Assembly (NCBI GenBank): GCA_020638575.1 | Contig: JACKIH010000003.1 | Span: 3,459,001-3,523,000 of the forward strand | DNA length: 64,000 bases | Direction of reading: 5' to 3' | DNA from: Rhodospirillaceae bacterium | GTDB taxonomy: Bacteria; Pseudomonadota; Alphaproteobacteria; DSM-16000; Inquilinaceae | The notes under the pieces: generated by a model | What the model was told of the DNA's origin: nothing | Database searches by the model: none | The model's input: the letters and a program-made list of their open reading frames with translations, nothing else | Part shown: positions 59,348 through 64,000 of the stretch, piece after piece | Numbering within the stretch: position 1 is the first letter of the stretch | Layout: every line of letters begins with the position of its first letter | Program-made: the position numbers and the translations under genes

Positions 59348-60742
59348 TCAGCAGCGGATCTCAGCGTTGCGGCGGACGTAGAACCACCAGGTCATCGCCA
59401 GGCAGAGGACGTAGAAGGCGATGAAGCCGATCAGTGCAGCCTCCGGCCCCCCGGTGAAATCGATGGAAGTCCCGTAGGCCTTGGGGATGAAGAAGGCGCC
59501 GTAGGCCGCGATGGCGGAGGTAAAGCCGATGGTGGCGGCACTTTCCTTTTCCGCCTGGCGCAGCTTCTGCTGGTCGTTGAGGTGGGGCATCAGATGCCCG
59601 ACTTCGTTGCGGAAGATCACCGGGATCATCTGGAACGTGCTGGCATTGCCGACGCCGGTGGCGAAGAACAGCACCATGAACATGGCGAAGAAGCCCCAGA
59701 ACGCGCCTGGCTGGTCCTTGATGCCGAGGAAGAACAGCACGCCCGCCACGGCCGCGATCATCACCAGGAAGGTGGCGAAGGTGACGCGGCCGCCGCCGAA
59801 CTTGTCGGAAATCCAGCCCGTGGCGGCCCGGCTGAGCGCTCCCACCAGGGGGCCGAGAAAGACGTATTGCAGCGCGTTGGCGTCCGGGAACTGGGTGGTC
59901 GCCAGTAAGGGGAAGCCTGCCGAATAGCCGATGAAGGATCCGAAGGTGCCGGTGTAGAGCACGCACATGATCCAGTTGTGCCGGCGGCGGAAGATCACCG
60001 CCTGGTCGGCGAAGGAAGCGCGGGCGGACGCGATGTCGTTCATGCCGAACCACGCGGCGAGTGCCGCCAGTGCGATGAACGGGACCCAGATGAAGCCGGC
60101 GTTCTGCAGCCAGATCTGCCCGCCCGCGGACAGCGCCTGGGGCTCGCCGCCGATGGTTCCGAACACCCCGGCGGTGATGACCAGCGGCACGGTGAACTGC
60201 ATCACCGACACGCCCGCATTGCCCAGCCCGGCATTGAGCGCCAGTGCATTGCCCTTGGACCGGCGGGGAAAGAAGAAGGAGATGTTGGCCATGGAGCTGG
60301 CGAAGTTGCCGCCGCCGTAGCCGCACAGCAGGGCAAGTGCCAGGAACGTCCAGTAGGATGTCGTCGGGTCCTGGACGGCAAAGCCGATGCCGATCGCCGG
60401 GATCAGCAGGGAGGCGGTGGAGAGTGCCGTCCAGCGTCGCCCGCCGAAGATCGGCACCATGAAGCTATAGAAGATGCGCAGCGTGGCGCCCGACAGGCCG
60501 GGCAGGGCCGCCAGCCAGAACAACTGGTTGGTGGTGTACTGGAAGCCGATCGCCGGCAGCTTGGCCACCACCACCGACCACACCATCCAGACCGAGAACG
60601 CCAGGAGCAGGGCGGGGATGGAGATCCACAGGTTGCGCTGGGCGATGGCGCGCCCGGTGGAGTGCCAGAAGGCCTCGTCGTCCGGCCGCCAGTCCTGCAA
60701 CACCCGGCCCGTGCCGGGGTGAATGTCGGTGTTGTGCGTCAT
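59348..60742 (-). CDS. narK2: Nitrate/nitrite transporter, NarK2 type
   Basis: A 464-residue major-facilitator protein with twelve helices. The nitrate signature GGGNFASSMANISFFFP is intact, as is ALSRAATGWISDKFGGGR. The NarK2-type is usually a nitrate/nitrite antiporter that exports nitrite while importing nitrate. It lies 64 bases downstream of the other transporter gene; the gap contains a small hairpin (GGCGGCC with GGCCGCC, 60765-60782). Confidence 0.93.
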   Translation of the reverse strand: MTHNTDIHPGTGRVLQDWRPDDEAFWHSTGRAIAQRNLWISIPALLLAFSVWMVWSVVVAKLPAIGFQYTTNQLFWLAALPGLSGATLRIFYSFMVPIFGGRRWTALSTASLLIPAIGIGFAVQDPTTSYWTFLALALLCGYGGGNFASSMANISFFFPRRSKGNALALNAGLGNAGVSVMQFTVPLVITAGVFGTIGGEPQALSAGGQIWLQNAGFIWVPFIALAALAAWFGMNDIASARASFADQAVIFRRRHNWIMCVLYTGTFGSFIGYSAGFPLLATTQFPDANALQYVFLGPLVGALSRAATGWISDKFGGGRVTFATFLVMIAAVAGVLFFLGIKDQPGAFWGFFAMFMVLFFATGVGNASTFQMIPVIFRNEVGHLMPHLNDQQKLRQAEKESAATIGFTSAIAAYGAFFIPKAYGTSIDFTGGPEAALIGFIAFYVLCLAMTWWFYVRRNAEIRC

Positions 60743-60806
60743 GGTTCTTATCCCATCGGATGGGGGCGGCCCCCCGGCCGCCGTTGTTGGCGTTGCGGCA
60801 GGTCGC

Positions 60807-62204
60807 TCAGTCTGCGCCGGCGGACTGGCGGGTGAGCCGGTCGGCGGCGACCTCCCGGTCCGCGGCGGCAGCGGCCGCGGAGCCGGCGGCCGTGCCGGTG
60901 ACCGGCCGGTCCGGCACGTCGGAGAGGTAGCGCTCGTCGCGCAGGGCCGGGTGGCGGCGGCGCTCCATCCGCCGGATGGCCACGTGCATCCACACGAAGC
61001 TGACGGCGACGATGGCGAACAGCAGCATGAAGCTGATGGTCCAGACGCCCGTGAGGTCGTTGAGCATGCCGAAGACGATGGGCAGCACGAAGCCGCCGAG
61101 TCCGCCGATCATCCCCACCAGGCCGCCCACGGACCCCACATGCTCGGGGTAGTAGACGGGGATGTGCTTGTAGACGGCGGCCTTGCCCAGCGACATCACG
61201 AAGCCCAGCAGCACCGTCAGGGCCACGAACAGGGGCAGGCTGACGCCGAAGCTGAAGGCGATGGGGCCGTCGATGCCGTTCACCACGTAGCTCGTTTCCG
61301 GGTAGCTCATGACGAACAGGCAGAGCAGCGACACCGCGAAGGTGAGGTACATGATGGCGCGTGCCCCCCAGCGGTCGGACATCCAGCCGCCCAGCGCGCG
61401 GAAGATCGAGCCCGGCATGGAATAGGCCGCCGCCAGCATGCCGGCCGTCGCCAGCTCCAGCCCGTAGGCGCCGACGTAGAAGCGCGGCAGGTAGGAAGCC
61501 AGCGCCACGAAGCCGCCGAAGACGAAGAAGTAGTAGGTGGCGAAGCGCCAGACCTGAATGTTGCGCAAGGGCTCCATCTGCATCATGGCCGAGGCCGGGC
61601 GAGCCCTGGTCTTCTTGCGCCGGGCAGTCGCCGGATCTTCCTTCGACAGCACGAAGAACAGAACCGCCACCACCGCCAGGGCCACCGCGTAGAAGCGGGC
61701 GGTGCCTTCCCAGCCCATGGCGATCACCAGGAACGGCGCGCCGAAATTGGTCACCGCCGCGCCCACATTGCCGGCGCCGAAGATGCCGAGTGCCGTGCCC
61801 TGGTGGCGTTCCTCGAACCAGCGCGATGTGTAGGCGATGCCGATGATGAAGGAGCCGCCGGCCAGGCCGACGCCGAGCGCCGCCAGCAGGAACACCTCGT
61901 AGGTCTGCACCTCCGACAACAGCCAGCAGGCGCCGGCGGTGGCCAGCATCTGGATGGTGAACATGATGCGGCCGCCGTACTGCTCGGTGAGGACGCCCAG
62001 GAAGATGCGGCTGATGGAGCCCGTCAGCACCGGGGTGGCGACCAGGATGCCGAACTCGGTCTCGCTGAGACCCAGCTCTTCCTTGATGCGCACGCCGATG
62101 ATGGAAAAGATCGTCCACACCGCGAAGCAGGCGGTAAACGCGATGGTCGAGAGACCGAGCGCTCGGTATTGATCCGGCCTTGAGACCCCATCCAGGTGGA
62201 TCAT
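60807..62204 (-). CDS. narK1: Nitrate transporter, NarK1 type
   Basis: A 465-residue major-facilitator protein. The nitrate signature region GVGLAGGSFIIGIAYTSRWF and GIFGAGNVGAAVTNF match NarK1, usually a nitrate/proton symporter that starts nitrate respiration. The C-terminal 40 residues are Ala/Arg-rich and probably cytoplasmic. It is the first gene of narK1-narK2-narGHJI-ppiC-HHE-nnrS. An FNR-type box lies 111-124 bases upstream of its ATG. Confidence 0.93.
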   Translation of the reverse strand: MIHLDGVSRPDQYRALGLSTIAFTACFAVWTIFSIIGVRIKEELGLSETEFGILVATPVLTGSISRIFLGVLTEQYGGRIMFTIQMLATAGACWLLSEVQTYEVFLLAALGVGLAGGSFIIGIAYTSRWFEERHQGTALGIFGAGNVGAAVTNFGAPFLVIAMGWEGTARFYAVALAVVAVLFFVLSKEDPATARRKKTRARPASAMMQMEPLRNIQVWRFATYYFFVFGGFVALASYLPRFYVGAYGLELATAGMLAAAYSMPGSIFRALGGWMSDRWGARAIMYLTFAVSLLCLFVMSYPETSYVVNGIDGPIAFSFGVSLPLFVALTVLLGFVMSLGKAAVYKHIPVYYPEHVGSVGGLVGMIGGLGGFVLPIVFGMLNDLTGVWTISFMLLFAIVAVSFVWMHVAIRRMERRRHPALRDERYLSDVPDRPVTGTAAGSAAAAAADREVAADRLTRQSAGAD

Positions 62205-62314
62205 TGCACATCCTCCATTGTCATCGCCTCTCCAGCCCCAGTTACTTCGCGCACTAGGGAGTTTGCTGTCAGACGATCGCCAGCGCGGTCTACTTTTCGC
62301 TAGTGATATGAGGC

Positions 62315-62328
62315 TTGATCTAAATCAA
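62315..62328. promoter_or_regulatory. FNR-type box upstream of narK1
   Basis: TTGATCTAAATCAA is a perfect match to the FNR/ANR consensus TTGAT-N4-ATCAA. A class II activator here would put the narK1 transcript start near 62280. It lies in the 305-base gap between narK1 and the divergent Crp/Fnr gene, which shows no other gene. Confidence 0.88.
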
Positions 62329-62427
62329 TTTGTCGACACGACTTTGTGCAGTGCGATAATTTTTCGAAGGCGTCACGGATACGTTTGATCAACACTGCAT
62401 GAGTATTTGCAATTCGCCTGAGTTCTA

Positions 62428-62443
62428 TGTGACGTCTGTCACG
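62428..62443. promoter_or_regulatory. CRP-like site upstream of the Crp/Fnr gene
   Basis: TGTGACGTCTGTCACG fits TGTGA-N6-TCACA except for the last base. It lies 8 bases before the DNR-type box. It may bind a Crp-family protein. Confidence 0.5.
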
Positions 62444-62450
62444 GGCAGAT

Positions 62451-62464
62451 TTGACAAATGTCAA
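62451..62464. promoter_or_regulatory. DNR/NNR-type box upstream of the Crp/Fnr gene
   Basis: TTGACAAATGTCAA is a perfect palindrome of the FNR/DNR type (TTGAC-N4-GTCAA), within the longer TTTGACAAATGTCAAA. It lies 46 bases before the regulator gene's ATG, a position suited to autoregulation. Confidence 0.75.
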
Positions 62465-62509
62465 ATCTGAGGGCAGGCTCTGCAGTGATTGCCGCCAGCG
62501 GGGGTAGGC

Positions 62510-63208
62510 ATGCGACGTGGAGAGGAATTCGAGCTGGTGCGCGCCTTGGCGCCCTTCTCGTCCATGTCCGAGCCGAGCTTCGAGAAGCTGGCGCGGCTCG
62601 CCTACCTGCAGACCTTTCCCATCGACGTCCGCCTGATCGAGCAGGGCCAGCCGGCCGACATGCTGCACGTGGTGGTGGATGGTGCCGTGGAACTGTTCGC
62701 CGAGCACGCCGAGCACCGCAGCGCTATTGCCCTGTTCCGGCCCGTCAGCGTGTTCATCCTGGCCGCGGTGGTGCGCGACCAGCCCTATCTGATGTCCGCC
62801 CGCACGGTGGATCCGAGCCAGCTTGTGCTGATTCCCTCCCAGCTCATCCAGGAGCTGCTGGGCGAGGACCACGCGTTTGCCCTGGCGATGATCAACGAGC
62901 TGGCCAAGGGCTTCCGCACCATGGTCACGTCAATCAAGAACTTGAAGCTGCGCGACGCCAACCAGCGCGTGGGCGCCTACCTGCTGGTGGAGCGCGAACG
63001 CCATGGCGAGGCCGACCGCTTCGCGCTGGCCCACGACAAGACGCTGGTGGCCTCGCTCTTGGGGATGACGCGGGAAAGCCTGTCGCGCGCCTTCAATGCG
63101 CTGCGCCAGCACGGCGTGCGGGTGCGCGGCCGCGAGGTGATCTTCGACGATCCTGTGAAGGTGGCGGCCTTCGCCCACCCCGACCCGCTGATCGACCACC
63201 CCAACTGA
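62510..63208 (+). CDS. Crp/Fnr-family regulator, DNR/NNR-like
   Basis: A 232-residue regulator with a cyclic-nucleotide-binding-like fold (about residues 10-120), a dimerisation helix and a C-terminal winged helix-turn-helix DKTLVASLLGMTRESLSRAF. The N-terminal cysteines that bind the FNR iron-sulfur cluster are absent, as in DNR/NNR proteins, which sense nitric oxide through heme. That function is inferred from family and context. ATG 62510 follows a G-rich ribosome-binding site. It is divergent from the nar operon and precedes a CMD-like gene. Confidence 0.88.
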   Translation: MRRGEEFELVRALAPFSSMSEPSFEKLARLAYLQTFPIDVRLIEQGQPADMLHVVVDGAVELFAEHAEHRSAIALFRPVSVFILAAVVRDQPYLMSARTVDPSQLVLIPSQLIQELLGEDHAFALAMINELAKGFRTMVTSIKNLKLRDANQRVGAYLLVERERHGEADRFALAHDKTLVASLLGMTRESLSRAFNALRQHGVRVRGREVIFDDPVKVAAFAHPDPLIDHPN

Positions 63209-63264
63209 CCGCCCATCCGGCCGGCCTGGCGCCGGTCGCCCATGAGCAGGAGAGGAGAGCCGCC

Positions 63265-63594
63265 ATGTCTTCCGACCTTCCCGCCGCCGCCCACCGTGTC
63301 GGTGCCGACTATCCCGAGGTGTGGGACGCCTTCACCGCGCTCGGCAAAGCCTGCGGCGAGGCCGGCCCCTTGGATGCGCGGACCCGCCACCTGGTGAAGC
63401 TGGCGATCGCGCTGGCCGGGCGCAGCGAGGGGGCCACCCACTCCCATGTGCGCCGGGCGCTGGGCGATGGCGTACCGGTGGAGGAACTGCGCCACGTGGC
63501 GCTGCTGGCCGCCCCCACGCTGGGGCTGCAGGCGGCCGTCGCCGGGCTGACCTGGATCGACGACATCGCTAGGGCGGAAGCCGCCAAGGCGTAG
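63265..63594 (+). CDS. Carboxymuconolactone decarboxylase family protein (no CXXC)
   Basis: A 109-residue all-helical CMD/AhpD-like protein. The core is HLVKLAIALAGRSEGATHSH followed by VRRALGDGVPVEELRHVALL. The cysteine pair of AhpD peroxidases (CXXC) is missing and replaced by GATHSH, so it is not a typical alkyl hydroperoxide reductase. The histidine remains. AGGAGAGGAGAG precedes the ATG. It lies 56 bases after the regulator gene and may share its transcript. Function is unknown. Confidence 0.82.
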   Translation: MSSDLPAAAHRVGADYPEVWDAFTALGKACGEAGPLDARTRHLVKLAIALAGRSEGATHSHVRRALGDGVPVEELRHVALLAAPTLGLQAAVAGLTWIDDIARAEAAKA

Positions 63595-63610
63595 CCGCAC
63601 GGCGGGTCGC

Positions 63611-64000
63611 TCAACCGGCCGGTACGCCCGCGCCAACCAGGTCGCGGACCCGGGCGCCAGCGCTGCTCGCCGTCGCCAGATGCGCGCCCAGCCGCAGACC
63701 CCAGGCGTAGATGGTGAGCGCCGGGTTCACGCGGCTGGACCGTGGCAGCACGCTGCCGTCGCCGACGTAGAGACCCGCCATGCCGTGCACCTTGCCGTCG
63801 GCGTCGACCACGCTTTCCGTCGGATCGGAACCGGTGACGAGGCTACCCAGCGCATGGGCGCTGCCGGCCAGTCCGGCATAGCGGTCGACCCCCGCCAGTC
63901 CTGCCCGCAGCAGCCGGCGGGAAAAATCGGAGATGGCGGCGGCGTGCTCGGCCTTCGCCGGGGGCAGGCGGTCGAGGTCGTAGTCGGCCGTCGGCGTGCC
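63611..64000 (-). CDS. GMC-family oxidoreductase, C-terminal part (partial)
   Basis: The 3' end of a GMC flavoprotein gene that continues beyond the right edge of the window. The visible 129 residues contain SAHALGSLVTGSDPTESVVD, with the catalytic histidine, and LYVGDGSVLPRSSRVNPALT, the C-terminal FAD-contact motif. The substrate (sugar, alcohol or sterol) cannot be told. Its stop lies 16 bases from the convergent CMD-like gene. Confidence 0.87.
   Translation of the reverse strand, partial: GTPTADYDLDRLPPAKAEHAAAISDFSRRLLRAGLAGVDRYAGLAGSAHALGSLVTGSDPTESVVDADGKVHGMAGLYVGDGSVLPRSSRVNPALTIYAWGLRLGAHLATASSAGARVRDLVGAGVPAG

Overview
The window is GC-rich chromosomal DNA, roughly two-thirds G+C by eye, carrying a densely packed set of alphaproteobacterial genes. 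The closest overall resemblance is to Rhodospirillales. The evidence is a bacterial COQ7, a phasin with a TGC-rich promoter element, an NADPH-GOGAT whose large subunit has a propeptide of about 39 residues, a BetIBA/ChoXWV locus, a DUF1127 protein and FNR-type control of nitrate respiration. No rRNA, CRISPR array, insertion sequence or prophage is visible. There is one tRNA, tRNA-Leu(CAA). The genus cannot be named from this sequence.

Layout. 1-2.3 kb: the 3' end of proC, a YbaK-type tRNA deacylase, a TetR regulator and a phasin. 2.4-10.4 kb: uppP, then divergently gltD, a glutathione-transferase-like gene and gltB; paired operator-like sites lie between uppP and gltD. 10.4-18.1 kb: a GGDEF-EAL protein, a SleB-type hydrolase, exonuclease III with a glutamine amidotransferase, a sterol-desaturase-type protein, coq7, dsbB and a DedA-type membrane protein. 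18.3 kb: tRNA-Leu. 18.4-24.0 kb: a LysR regulator divergent from a TAXI-TRAP transporter fused to an AtuA-type operon. 24.1-32.4 kb: DUF1127, a bacteriohemerythrin, a LysR regulator, a secreted protein, a divergent two-component pair, a cluster of palindromes, a lipoprotein and a secreted two-domain beta-gamma-crystallin-like protein. 32.5-39.8 kb: betIBA divergent from choXWV. 39.8-41.2 kb: a patatin lipoprotein. 41.2-43.1 kb: an AT-richer two-gene island holding an HD phosphohydrolase with an in-frame amber codon and a YwgA-like partner. 43.3-49.2 kb: dppABCDF. 49.8-62.2 kb: narK1-narK2-narGHJI with a parvulin-type isomerase, a hemerythrin-like protein and NnrS. 62.5-64 kb: a DNR/NNR-type regulator, a carboxymuconolactone-decarboxylase-like protein and a partial GMC oxidoreductase.

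How the parts fit. ChoXWV imports choline and BetAB oxidises it to glycine betaine, probably under BetI through a perfect 20-bp palindrome between the two divergent units. The nar operon gives respiratory nitrate reduction with its own transporters and nitric-oxide-related accessory genes. Two FNR/DNR-type boxes lie between narK1 and the divergent Crp/Fnr gene. DppABCDF imports peptides and GltBD assimilates ammonium.

The least ordinary observations are these: the HD/YwgA island, where one TAG separates three metal ligands from the fourth; a dispersed palindrome with a conserved loop, present in three clear copies, one of them between narG and narH; two inverted 19-bp sites 85 bp apart upstream of gltD; a secreted beta-gamma-crystallin-like protein with polyproline linkers; and a DppC with an insertion of about 110 residues.
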